Shown: positions 6,649 through 14,354 of the stretch, piece by piece
How the letters are laid out: each line of letters begins with the position of its first letter
Position numbering within the stretch: the stretch's first letter is position 1
Assembly: GCA_026983895.1 (NCBI GenBank)
Contig: JALSTF010000059.1
Span: 1-18,857, forward strand
DNA length: 18,857 nt
Source: Sulfurovum sp.
Lineage (GTDB): Bacteria > Campylobacterota > Campylobacteria > Campylobacterales > Sulfurovaceae
Direction: 5' to 3'
Program-made: the position numbers and the translations under genes
The notes under the pieces: model-generated
What the model was told of the DNA's origin: nothing
Databases searched by the model: none
Seen by the model: the letters and a program-made list of their open reading frames with translations, nothing else

Positions 6649-7674
6649 TCATCCCATCGGGTAAAGAATATCTGCATGCACTCTGTCGCATGCCTGTAAA
6701 ATTTCTTTACTGAGTGTAAGGTCCATTGCGGCCAGTGAAGCATCGAGCTGCCCGGTATGGGTCGCACCGATAATAGTCGAAGCGACGAAATCGAACTGTT
6801 TGGACCAGGCTGTTGCAAGGGTGATCGGATGCAGGCCGGCATCGGCTGCAATTTTGAGGTAGCGTTGTGTGGAAGCCAGCGTCCTGTCGTTCATGAAGCG
6901 CTGCGCCATAGCGCGCTGGCGCTGATTGGGTGATTTGAGATAGGTGGCAAACCGTCCTTCTGCTTCTTCCGGTTTCATCGCCTGATTGTATTTTCCGCTG
7001 AGTACGCCGCCTGCAAGAGGAGAATAGGGCAGCAGCGAAACCTGCTCTTTTTGACAGAGCGTTGAAAGTTCGTCAAGGAAACGTCTGTTGAGCAGGGAAA
7101 AATTATTCTGTATGGAGTCAAAACGTGCATAGCCTTTGAACTGAGAAGTCATCAAGGCTTTGGCCGTACCATAGGCAGTGTCGTTGGAAGTGCCGACATA
7201 GCGTACTTTCCCTGCTTTGACCAGCCGGTCGAAGGCTTCGAGCGATTCTTCGATGGGGACGACGGTATCGGGCCAGTGCATCTGATAGAGGTCAAGATAA
7301 TCTGTATTCAGCCTTTTGAGGCTTCCTTCTACCGCCCGTTCAATATGGAAACGGTCAATGGCGGTCAGTCCATGCCTGATAGGTGGTACAAACCATCCGC
7401 TGGCGGCACCTGCGACTTTTGTTGCCAAAATGAGGGAGTCCCTGGGTTTGGTCTGCATCCATTCCCCGACCCATGTCTCAGTGATGCCGGCCAGTTCACT
7501 CTCAGGCGGAACAGGATAGAGCTCTGCTGTATCGTAAAAATTCACTCCGTGATCATAAGCCTTGTCCATGATGGCAAAAGCTTCTTTCTTGTCGCACTGT
7601 GTCCCGAAAGTCATTGTGCCCATGCAGATAGGGGAAACACGTAATCCTGTTTTTCCAATATATCGATATTGCAT
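6649..7674 (-). CDS. Aldo/keto reductase, Tas-like
   Basis: 341 residues forming one complete (beta/alpha)8 aldo/keto reductase domain. The catalytic tetrad is intact: D48 and Y53 in FYDTAELYP, K86 in ATKVAG, and H133 in YQMHWPD. The C-terminal region has the NADPH-binding loop area (SLLPYSPLAGGVLSGKY). Length and the motif ETWVGEW after the first active-site block resemble E. coli Tas and related NADP(H)-dependent oxidoreductases that reduce aldehydes and ketones; the natural substrate is unknown. ATG has GGAG eight bases upstream. It is transcribed alone, divergently from the next gene across 71 bases, and converges on rhlE with eight bases between stops. Confidence 0.92.
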   Translation of the reverse strand: MQYRYIGKTGLRVSPICMGTMTFGTQCDKKEAFAIMDKAYDHGVNFYDTAELYPVPPESELAGITETWVGEWMQTKPRDSLILATKVAGAASGWFVPPIRHGLTAIDRFHIERAVEGSLKRLNTDYLDLYQMHWPDTVVPIEESLEAFDRLVKAGKVRYVGTSNDTAYGTAKALMTSQFKGYARFDSIQNNFSLLNRRFLDELSTLCQKEQVSLLPYSPLAGGVLSGKYNQAMKPEEAEGRFATYLKSPNQRQRAMAQRFMNDRTLASTQRYLKIAADAGLHPITLATAWSKQFDFVASTIIGATHTGQLDASLAAMDLTLSKEILQACDRVHADILYPMG

Positions 7675-7720
7675 TTGATCAACTCCGCTGTATTTTTTCT
7701 ATTATCATATCCTATTTGGC

Positions 7721-7726
7721 TATAAT
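7721..7726 (+). promoter_or_regulatory. -10 element upstream of the VGDFGK-family gene
   Basis: A perfect TATAAT sits 20 bases before the ATG at 7746, predicting a very short leader that still contains the AAAAAGGG ribosome binding site (7733-7740). No clear -35 element. The divergent reductase promoter must lie in the same 71-base gap. Confidence 0.45.
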
Positions 7727-7745
7727 TGTGTTAAAAAGGGCATAG

Positions 7746-8513
7746 ATGCAAGACCGGTATGTCGCTGATGTGGGTGACTTTGGCAAGTTTCAGCTTTTCC
7801 GTTATCTGTTCAATGAGAAAGAGAGTCCTCTGTTTGGAAAGGAGCTTTCTCAAATATGGTTTCTGCATGATGGGGAAGGGGAGCGCAGCAACGATGGCCG
7901 TCATATTGATTATTTTGAACGGATGATGGGAAGCGATGCATACCTTGAAAATTCGCTGATGGCACTTTTGATGAGAAACAAACGTGAAGTCGAAGAACTT
8001 GAAAGACTCAAACTTCTTCACAATGCGAAATTCTTTTATGAAAAAGTACCGGGAGCACTTGAAGACCGTTACCTCTGGCTTAACCGTGCACTGACCTTCT
8101 CGAACAGATCTCAGATCGTTGCTGTCGCACCGGATAACGGCATGGCACTCAAGTGCAACCGAAGGGAAAAAGAATTTGAATTCCTGACACTCTCCGAGCA
8201 TTACCGCCAAAAGGTTTATCCGCACAAATATATCTTTACCGATGAGATCAGCTATTTCTATCGGCTGCCCCATCTTGAAATATGTATTGTCTATCAGCAT
8301 CTTGGACGCTGTTTTTCGCATAATGAACAGATCGGTGCCTTGCTTGGGGTGCTGAAAAAAGAGTACAGGTATGTCGTAGCACTTAAGCATAAACCCTATT
8401 CTCCCCGAGTTTTTTTCTTTCTTTGCAAAAGCCAGGTCATTGAAGAGAGTCTTTATTTGCGTCTGGAACATTTTACGGAAAGGTTTGGAGAGTTCTGGGA
8501 GCTTTTCCATTGA
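7746..8513 (+). CDS. Conserved uncharacterised protein (VGDFGK/PDNG/QHLGR family)
   Basis: 255 residues, soluble, no signal peptide or membrane segment. Three motif blocks match a widespread uncharacterised family I recognise from scattered bacterial and mobile genomes: the start RYVADVGDFGK (4-14), an interior HDGEGERSNDGRH (41-53), the sequence VAVAPDNGM (125-133), and the later TDEISYF...VYQHLGR (165-188). The PDNG block follows a hydrophobic strand as in a nucleotide-binding Rossmann-like fold, and its acidic and Asn residues suggest an active site; this is inference and no activity is known to me. In relatives the block usually reads DPDNG, so A128 in place of the first Asp is unusual. 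Single gene with a short leader; its stop codon lies inside the -35 box of the next gene. Confidence 0.75.
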   Translation: MQDRYVADVGDFGKFQLFRYLFNEKESPLFGKELSQIWFLHDGEGERSNDGRHIDYFERMMGSDAYLENSLMALLMRNKREVEELERLKLLHNAKFFYEKVPGALEDRYLWLNRALTFSNRSQIVAVAPDNGMALKCNRREKEFEFLTLSEHYRQKVYPHKYIFTDEISYFYRLPHLEICIVYQHLGRCFSHNEQIGALLGVLKKEYRYVVALKHKPYSPRVFFFLCKSQVIEESLYLRLEHFTERFGEFWELFH

Positions 8514-8538
8514 CTATCAGGAGACAATCTCCTATAAT
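8510..8538 (+). promoter_or_regulatory. Near-consensus sigma-70 promoter of the MscS-type gene
   Basis: TTGACT (8510-8515) and TATAAT (8533-8538) are 17 bases apart: eleven of twelve consensus positions and ideal spacing. The -35 box contains the TGA stop of the upstream gene (8511-8513). The predicted start near 8545 would exclude all start codons upstream of the TTG at 8569. Confidence 0.75.
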
Positions 8539-8568
8539 ATTAACGCACATACAGACCAAAGGGTATTT

Positions 8569-10389
8569 TTGAAAAAGATCATATGGGTATTTATTCTCTT
8601 CTCGGCTACATTCCTGTTTGCCAGTACATCGCTGGATCCTTTTTTGGACGCACAGATGAAAATGGAAGAAAAACTGCTTGACCAAAACCTCTCGAATGAA
8701 AGAAAGGTAAAAATACAGGATGAGCAGCACCATGAATACCAGCGTTTTTTTTTGGAATATGCCGCAGCCAAAGAGAAACACCTCAAAGAGCCGGACCCCT
8801 ACCGCACACAGATAAGCAAACTCAAGCTCCGCCTGAACAGCAACAGGCACAGAGGCAACAAAAAGGCTGTACTTCGGGATGAAGCACGGCTGCAAACCTT
8901 GTATCTTAGAAGCAGTATCCGAAGAGTACTCAACAAAGTCCTGTATGCGACCAATAACAAATCGAAAGCATTCTATGAGGACAAAGTGGATGAGATACTG
9001 CTCAAAGAATTTGAAAAATTCACACCCATAAAGAGTGATCCGTATCTTACCTATATCAATAACGACGACAACTCGACCATGGTACGGTCCATCAAGGAAG
9101 CGGTCAAGTCGTACTATCTGATGGAAGCGGTGGCCAAGACCTTCAGCTCGGAACTTGTGGACAACAGAATGGCGATCTACCGTACAGCGAGGCTTTCGAA
9201 TGCAAAACTTTTCGCACTTGCCAATCAGCTGAATGCCTCTGCACTGGGAGACAGGCTGAACCCTTATCTTGCTACGGTAAGCCTTGATGTAGCGAGGCTT
9301 GTGTTGATCCTGCTCATCATTTTGGTCATCCTGCTCATTCAGAAGGTCATCCAGCTTTTCGTGAATATGACGTTGAAACATTATAAACTCAAAGAGGAGG
9401 ATGTAGAATATATCCACACGAAGATCACCCGGATCTTCAATGTCATCGTCTCTCTTTTCATTATACAGGTCATCCTTGTCGTCTTTTTCGGTATAGACAG
9501 GGAAAGTATCCTCATCAGCAAAATCTTTGCCGTTATCTACATTGTTCTGGTCACACTTCTTCTCTATAGGAGCGGGAATATTCTCGTCCACTTCAAGATA
9601 GAGCACATCCAAAAGAACAGGCTATTGAAAAAAGAAGTGGTCAACCTTGTCATCAAGACACTCAATGCACTATTGCTTCTTGCAGCGTTCATCGCCATAC
9701 TCTGGGTACTCGGGGTTGACCTCACCGCCGTGCTGTCCGGTCTTGGGATCGGTGGTTTTGCTGTCGCATTCGCAGCCAAGGACAGCATTGCCAACATCTT
9801 TGGTTCCATCTCCATTCTGGCCGGAGACCTGTTCGATCAGGGCGACTGGATAGAGGTAGACAACATGGACGGTACAGTGGTCGAAATAGGGCTGAGGGCG
9901 ACGACCATCCGTACTTTTGACAATGCGCTCATCTCGATCCCCAACTTCAAACTGGTCAATGAAGGCATCCGAAACTGGAGCCGCAGAAGTATAGGGCGGC
10001 GCATCAAGATGAAAATAGGGGTCACGTACGAATCGGACTTTGAGGACATCAAAAAAGCGGTCGAAGATATACGGCAGATGCTGCTGGAGCATCCGGGTAT
10101 CGCCAATGAACGTACCACGTTCCGCTCCTACTACCGCCAGGCAAAGATCATCTCCAGCGAGGACTATAAAGGGGTGAAGCGTACCACTCTGGTCTATATG
10201 GATGAATTCGCCGACTCGAGCATCAATATTCTGGTCTACTGCTTTTCCCGTTCGGTGGTCTGGCAGGAGTGGCTCGCGGTAAAAGAGGAGGTGATGTACA
10301 AGATCGCGGAGATACTCAAAAAACATGATCTTGATTTTGCCTATCCGGCTATGACGATACATATGGCAAACGATGAAGAAAAGGAATAG
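8569..10389 (+). CDS. MscS-family mechanosensitive channel with periplasmic N-terminal domain
   Basis: 606 residues from a TTG start. The open frame extends upstream to 8440 inside the previous gene, but the strong promoter at 8510-8538, the AAAGGG at 8558-8563 and a signal peptide beginning right at the TTG (residues 1-18, KKIIWVFILFSATFLFA) fix the start. Residues 20-235 form a charged, helical, probably periplasmic region. Four hydrophobic segments follow (about 243-262, 289-309, 316-337, 364-385), then the pore helix with the Gly/Ala pattern GIGGFAVAFAAKDSIANIFGS (from 393) and the beta domain containing GDWIEVDNMDGTVVEIGLR and IPNFKLVNEGIRNWSRR, typical of MscS. The family opens on membrane tension to release solutes during osmotic downshift; the larger form resembles medium-size MscS/MscK-like channels. 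Single gene. Confidence 0.92.
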   Translation: MKKIIWVFILFSATFLFASTSLDPFLDAQMKMEEKLLDQNLSNERKVKIQDEQHHEYQRFFLEYAAAKEKHLKEPDPYRTQISKLKLRLNSNRHRGNKKAVLRDEARLQTLYLRSSIRRVLNKVLYATNNKSKAFYEDKVDEILLKEFEKFTPIKSDPYLTYINNDDNSTMVRSIKEAVKSYYLMEAVAKTFSSELVDNRMAIYRTARLSNAKLFALANQLNASALGDRLNPYLATVSLDVARLVLILLIILVILLIQKVIQLFVNMTLKHYKLKEEDVEYIHTKITRIFNVIVSLFIIQVILVVFFGIDRESILISKIFAVIYIVLVTLLLYRSGNILVHFKIEHIQKNRLLKKEVVNLVIKTLNALLLLAAFIAILWVLGVDLTAVLSGLGIGGFAVAFAAKDSIANIFGSISILAGDLFDQGDWIEVDNMDGTVVEIGLRATTIRTFDNALISIPNFKLVNEGIRNWSRRSIGRRIKMKIGVTYESDFEDIKKAVEDIRQMLLEHPGIANERTTFRSYYRQAKIISSEDYKGVKRTTLVYMDEFADSSINILVYCFSRSVVWQEWLAVKEEVMYKIAEILKKHDLDFAYPAMTIHMANDEEKE

Positions 10390-10455
10390 GGGGTTAACAT
10401 ACCGTTTACTATAGACAAGTACAATTGAACACCATTATATTTAAAGGATATCACG

Positions 10456-11073
10456 ATGAAAAAAATAGCACTCGCTTCCATAGCAACACTTTCGCTGCTC
10501 CTTGCAGCTCCAAATGCAGGAATGATGGGCGGACAACAGGGCCAGGGCGGCATGATGAAACCCGGTGCCAAAGCGGGTATGAAACATAAAATGATGCGAA
10601 AAAAGATGAATTCTCCATTCCTCATCAAGCATGGGCTTCCGCATTTGACCAAATTCGTCATGAAGAACTGGGATGATCCGGCATTCGGATTGACCGCTGA
10701 TCAGAAAGAGAAGCTGACAGCAGTGAGAAAAGAAACGATGGGTGCCGTGATGAAACTCAAACCTGAAGTCATGGCTTTGAAAAAAGAGATCATACAGGCG
10801 AGCATGTCGGGAACAAAAGCGGCAGACCTGAAAGAGAAAGTGGACAAGCTTGCCTCTCTTGAATCTGAAGCGACCATGGTCCACCTCAAGTGTATAGAGA
10901 ATACCAAAGATATCCTGACCAAAGACCAGTTGCTTTTCCTTCTTGCCAACAAACATAAAATGCACGGTAAAAAAGGCATGATGATGAAACCAAAAGGCAT
11001 GAAAATGAAATGCGGCAGCGGCAAGTGCGGTATGGGTATGAAGCAGGGCACCGGAAAGATCGCAACACATTAA
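10456..11073 (+). CDS. Met-rich periplasmic Spy/CpxP-like (LTXXQ) protein
   Basis: 205 residues. A signal peptide (1-19 or so) is followed by a Met/Gly-rich stretch (GMMGGQQGQGGMMKPG, 22-37) and basic HKMMRKKM. Two LTXXQ motifs, LTADQ (79-83) and LTKDQ (154-158), bracket a helical region as in Spy and CpxP, periplasmic chaperones and stress sensors linked to envelope and copper stress. The C-terminal tail is crowded with Met, His and Lys and carries two cysteines in CGSGKCG (186-192). Thioether, His and Cys side chains suggest binding of copper or silver, which is inference. ATG has AAAGGA seven bases upstream. The next gene also encodes a small exported protein 50 bases downstream, possibly co-transcribed. 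Confidence 0.82.
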   Translation: MKKIALASIATLSLLLAAPNAGMMGGQQGQGGMMKPGAKAGMKHKMMRKKMNSPFLIKHGLPHLTKFVMKNWDDPAFGLTADQKEKLTAVRKETMGAVMKLKPEVMALKKEIIQASMSGTKAADLKEKVDKLASLESEATMVHLKCIENTKDILTKDQLLFLLANKHKMHGKKGMMMKPKGMKMKCGSGKCGMGMKQGTGKIATH

Positions 11074-11123
11074 ACCCGAAACTGTAAACGGTTAGAAAAA
11101 TATACTTCCGAAAAGGGAAAAAG

Positions 11124-11555
11124 ATGAACAGACATCATTTTATAGGCTTAACGATACTGATATCGTTAATGGCATGCAACCCATTGGTCGCTACAGAGTT
11201 TCAGGATCGCATTAAGACTGATGTTCATCATGATGTCAGTGTTTCCAATCATATGGCATTTCTGTTGCATAAAAGAGGATTGGATGAAGATGCTGCCCAA
11301 AAGATCGCCAACGCATTCGTGGATGGGCATGAAGAGCTGTATGCTCAGATGATCGATAATCTTGTTCCGGTATTGAGTCAAGCTGAGACACTGGAATACC
11401 TAAGCAATATGGCACTGCACAGAAAAGAGGTAAGACTGGATTCTTATGACCATCTTTTAAGTATGGTCACAAAGATCAAAAAAAGATCTTTAGATAAGAA
11501 CCTATTGGCTTATCTTCAGATCGTGGCAAAACGCAACAGTCAACTGGTCGGGTAG
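11124..11555 (+). CDS. Small exported protein or lipoprotein, unknown function
   Basis: 143 residues. The N-terminal hydrophobic segment (HFIGLTILISLMAC, 5-18) is a signal sequence; LMAC at 15-18 resembles a lipobox with Met at an unusual position, while LVATEF at 21-26 offers a signal peptidase I site, so it is either a lipoprotein or a soluble periplasmic protein. The rest is helical and His-rich early (VHHDVSVSNHM), with no recognisable domain. AAGGGA precedes the ATG. It follows the Spy-like gene by 50 bases in the same direction, which suggests a shared envelope role, but this is only context. A weak terminator follows. Confidence 0.7.
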   Translation: MNRHHFIGLTILISLMACNPLVATEFQDRIKTDVHHDVSVSNHMAFLLHKRGLDEDAAQKIANAFVDGHEELYAQMIDNLVPVLSQAETLEYLSNMALHRKEVRLDSYDHLLSMVTKIKKRSLDKNLLAYLQIVAKRNSQLVG

Positions 11556-11579
11556 TTTCCCGGTCGGTAAACCATTTTT
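11555..11579 (+). terminator. Weak intrinsic terminator candidate
   Basis: GTTT (11555-11558) pairs with AAAC (11569-11572), with inner C-C/G-G pairs, followed by TTTTT at 11575-11579. The stem is short and imperfect. It lies in the 22 bases between two convergent genes and its T-tract runs into the stop codon of the permease gene. Confidence 0.3.
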
Positions 11580-12771
11580 AACTTGCAAAGAGCATTTCAG
11601 CTTCAACATTTTTTAATGCATGCTGACTGATAAGCCCTGCCGTAATACTGACGATTAACACTCCTATAAGCCCAAAGAGGGGCGAAAACCACATCATCCT
11701 GTAGGGGAAATCACCATTTGCGACCAATTTTCCCACCAATGTACATACTCCTATCCCGATACCGCTTCCAATCAGTGCGCTCATAAAGACTTGCGTGAAT
11801 ATCATGACTCTCAACTGTTTTGAAGAAGCTCCCATAGCTTTTAGAAGTGCATAGTATTTGAGATTGTCCTGTGTAAACATATAGAGCATGACCCCCGTTA
11901 CACCAAATCCGACGAGCATGGCAAGTACCACCATGTTGACCATATCACCGACATCTTCCGAATTGACCAGGTACCACATGACGGTCTGTTTTTTAAAATC
12001 ATCGCTTGTCAATGCTTTTAAACCTGTCTGCTTTTGAATCTTCTGAGCTATAAGATGCAGATTTGAACCACTTTTTATTTTTACCATGACGAATGTCAGC
12101 CGTTTCACTTGTGAGGGTGTCAGCCGTTTAAAGTTGGAAAGTGTAGTGTAAATCAGCGGTCTTGGAGGAAAACGGGGGATGGTCTGTGAGACACCTGCAA
12201 CGACGATACGTTTATCGTTGATCAACAGCGTATCGCCAAAACGGAGTTTTCGCGTCGCTGCATTCAGGTGCGGACCATCAAAAGGATAACTGTCTTTCAT
12301 GTATTTTGGCGTTTGCAGCTTATCACTTGTTCCGCCGCTGTCAACGATCACACTTCCCGGAATATGCAAAAGTTCGGAAGCATCGCGTGTGCTTTTGATT
12401 TTGGGAATACCGCTTAACGTGGCATCATCGACTCCTATGACTTGAAAAGCCTGAAAATGTCCATTGGGAAATCTTGCGGTCATATCCTGCATATAAAGAG
12501 GTACAGCATTTTCGACACCCTGAACACTTTTGACCAGATTGAGCGCTGCATCACTCATATTGATGGTGGCTTCGGATGAACTTACAGCACGGTCCATTAC
12601 CCAGATGTCCACGCTTGGATTTTCACTGACAAGGGCAAAACCTCTTGTCATAAAACCTGCAAAATAGGACATGGCAAAGGTCACCAAAAATGCCGTAAAA
12701 GCAATGCCGATCAATAAACCGATATATTTGACTCTGTCTTCAATCAGTATTTTTACGGCAATCGTAAACAT
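11578..12771 (-). CDS. ABC transporter permease, MacB/FtsX-like (DevC type)
   Basis: 397 residues with the layout of a four-helix FtsX/MacB permease: first membrane segment at about 15-38, a large periplasmic domain (about 40-275) beginning with SVDIWVMDRAV, and three segments at about 277-298, 325-348 and 362-384. The cytoplasmic coupling element YYALLKAMGASSKQL (306-320) is the typical FtsX signature that contacts the ATPase. Such permeases work by mechanotransmission, driving export of substrates from the periplasm or inner membrane through an adaptor and TolC, as in MacAB and heterocyst DevBCA. The ATG follows the adaptor stop codon with no spacing, so translation is likely coupled. Last gene of the operon. 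Cargo unknown. Confidence 0.88.
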   Translation of the reverse strand: MFTIAVKILIEDRVKYIGLLIGIAFTAFLVTFAMSYFAGFMTRGFALVSENPSVDIWVMDRAVSSSEATINMSDAALNLVKSVQGVENAVPLYMQDMTARFPNGHFQAFQVIGVDDATLSGIPKIKSTRDASELLHIPGSVIVDSGGTSDKLQTPKYMKDSYPFDGPHLNAATRKLRFGDTLLINDKRIVVAGVSQTIPRFPPRPLIYTTLSNFKRLTPSQVKRLTFVMVKIKSGSNLHLIAQKIQKQTGLKALTSDDFKKQTVMWYLVNSEDVGDMVNMVVLAMLVGFGVTGVMLYMFTQDNLKYYALLKAMGASSKQLRVMIFTQVFMSALIGSGIGIGVCTLVGKLVANGDFPYRMMWFSPLFGLIGVLIVSITAGLISQHALKNVEAEMLFAS

Positions 12772-13665
12772 TTATTTGTCCGTTTTAATGAATACATCAA
12801 GCTGTTCTCCCACATAAAGAGGAAATTTTTCGTTTGCTTCGATGGCATAGACTACTTGCAACACTCTTGTATCTGTCCGTTCTGTAGCACTGCCGGTAAG
12901 AGAAGTTTTTGGTTTTACATAAGGAATGGTATAAAGATACTGCAAAGACGTTTTCAGCGTTGGATGTCCACGGACAAAGGCTACTGCGGGTGTATCCGGT
13001 CGGAATTTTACAATATCATATTCATTGATACTGACTTTTATAGTATATTTCTGACTGCCCAGTATGAGTAGGGGGTTGATACTGTTTTTATTGAAATATG
13101 CCCCTTTTGTCAAATCTGAACGCAACACAATACCGTCGATCGGTGCCTGTATTGTATAAAAAGCCAACTCTTTTTGTGAAATTTCTATTTTTTGATCCAG
13201 TGCCTGCAGGGATGCCTGGGTAATTTTTAGCGTATCTTTGCTCGTCGTAAATTTTTGACTTGTCACCATTTTGGGAGAGACTTTTTTAAATTCCTGCAAA
13301 AGCTGAAACTGATCCTGTGCTGCCTGGATCTTTGCAAGTGCTGCCTCTCTTTGCGCTTTCAGCATGGCTATCTTGTGTTTTAAGAGTGTATCGTCCAAAC
13401 AAAAAAGAGCATCTCCTTTTTTGACTTTATCTCCATCATTCACATAGACTTGTGTGACAAGGCCGGATACGTTTGCCCCTATAATGATTTTTTTGCTTGC
13501 AGGCTCTACTATGCCGGTCGCCGCGATAAAGGCATCAAAAGGAAGTTCTATTTTAGGAATAGCCCTTCCTGTCCCGTTCGAAGGCTTATCGCCAAGATAG
13601 ACATCTGCAATGTTAATGCCAAATCCAATCAAAGAGAGCAGTATCAATAGATAAAAAGCTTTCAT
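12772..13665 (-). CDS. HlyD/MacA-type periplasmic adaptor (membrane fusion protein)
   Basis: 297 residues. An N-terminal membrane anchor (4-22) is followed by a strand region with ATGIVEPASKKIIIGANVSG (49-68), the biotinyl/lipoyl half-motif VYVNDGDKVKKGDALFCLDD, a helical hairpin at about 93-170 rich in Ala, Gln and Lys, and the second lipoyl half IQAPIDGIVLRSDLTKGAYF. This is the classic adaptor arrangement that links an inner-membrane ABC permease with a TolC channel. Its ATG overlaps the ATPase stop by four bases (ATGA), with GGAG eight bases upstream, and its stop directly abuts the permease start. It is somewhat shorter than E. coli MacA (about 370), closer to DevB-like adaptors with short C-terminal domains. 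Confidence 0.88.
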   Translation of the reverse strand: MKAFYLLILLSLIGFGINIADVYLGDKPSNGTGRAIPKIELPFDAFIAATGIVEPASKKIIIGANVSGLVTQVYVNDGDKVKKGDALFCLDDTLLKHKIAMLKAQREAALAKIQAAQDQFQLLQEFKKVSPKMVTSQKFTTSKDTLKITQASLQALDQKIEISQKELAFYTIQAPIDGIVLRSDLTKGAYFNKNSINPLLILGSQKYTIKVSINEYDIVKFRPDTPAVAFVRGHPTLKTSLQYLYTIPYVKPKTSLTGSATERTDTRVLQVVYAIEANEKFPLYVGEQLDVFIKTDK

Positions 13666-14354
13666 CCCAGCTGCTCCACTTTTCGTATTTTCCCGTCTTC
13701 CATATGTGCCATCCTGTCTCCATATTTGTATATTCTGTTATCGTGCGTCACCACGATGATCGTAATGTGTGTTTCATTTTTCATTTTTTGCAAGAGCTGC
13801 ATAACTGCTTGTCCGGTTTGATGGTCAAGACTACTGGTCGGTTCATCGCATATGATCAGGTCCGGTTCATGTACCAAAGCTCTGGCAACGGCAACCCTTT
13901 GCTGTTCTCCGCCACTGAGGTGTTTGGGTTTACTGTCATATTTTTCACCCAATCCCACAGCATCGAGCAGGACTTTTGCTTTTGTGTAGGATTGTGCTTT
14001 GTCTGCATTTGCAATAGTGAGGGGGAGTGCCACATTTTCCACACAGGTAAGGGCAGGCAAAAGATTAAACGACTGGAAGACAAATCCGATATGTCTGCCT
14101 CTGAATGCCACTACCTCTTCCGTATCCATAGAGGTGATATCTTTGCCTAAAATATCACAGACACCACTGTCAAAATCAAGCAAACCGCTGATACATGAAA
14201 CAAAGGTGGTTTTCCCACAGCCTGAAGGTCCGACCAACATCATCATTTCCCCCCGATATACATCCAGAGTCACCCCTTGCAATGCGAGGACTGCTGCTTC
14301 AGCTTCACCGTATGTTTTGACAATATCTTTGCAATGAAGTACTGTTTTACTCAT
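13662..14354 (-). CDS. ABC transporter ATPase, MacB/LolD-type
   Basis: 230 residues, a single nucleotide-binding domain with all motifs: Walker A GPSGCGKT (42-49), Q-loop Q94 in FVFQSFNLLP, signature LSGGEQQR (146-153), Walker B LIICDEP (167-172), D-loop SSLD, and the switch H204 in VVTHDN. The FQSFNLLP and SGGEQQRVAVARAL wording and the length put it with the LolD/MacB/DevA group, which power mechanotransmission-type exporters. Overlaps the upstream TolC-like gene by eight bases and the downstream adaptor by four, so all four subunits are probably made together. ATG has GGAG six bases upstream. Confidence 0.93.
   Translation of the reverse strand: MSKTVLHCKDIVKTYGEAEAAVLALQGVTLDVYRGEMMMLVGPSGCGKTTFVSCISGLLDFDSGVCDILGKDITSMDTEEVVAFRGRHIGFVFQSFNLLPALTCVENVALPLTIANADKAQSYTKAKVLLDAVGLGEKYDSKPKHLSGGEQQRVAVARALVHEPDLIICDEPTSSLDHQTGQAVMQLLQKMKNETHITIIVVTHDNRIYKYGDRMAHMEDGKIRKVEQLG

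Noticed and set aside
8440..8568. N-terminal extension of the MscS-type gene to an upstream ATG
   Set aside because: It lies inside the preceding gene in another frame, upstream of the strong promoter at 8510-8538, and would bury the signal peptide that starts at the TTG at 8569.
8473..9612. 379-codon minus-strand open frame
   Set aside because: It is a shadow of the MscS-type gene; the sense strand carries the signal peptide and family motifs.
10412..10441. TAGACA-18-TATATT promoter for the Spy-like gene
   Set aside because: The predicted transcription start would fall at or after the AAAGGA ribosome binding site at 10443-10448, so the mRNA would lack it; the true promoter is probably elsewhere.
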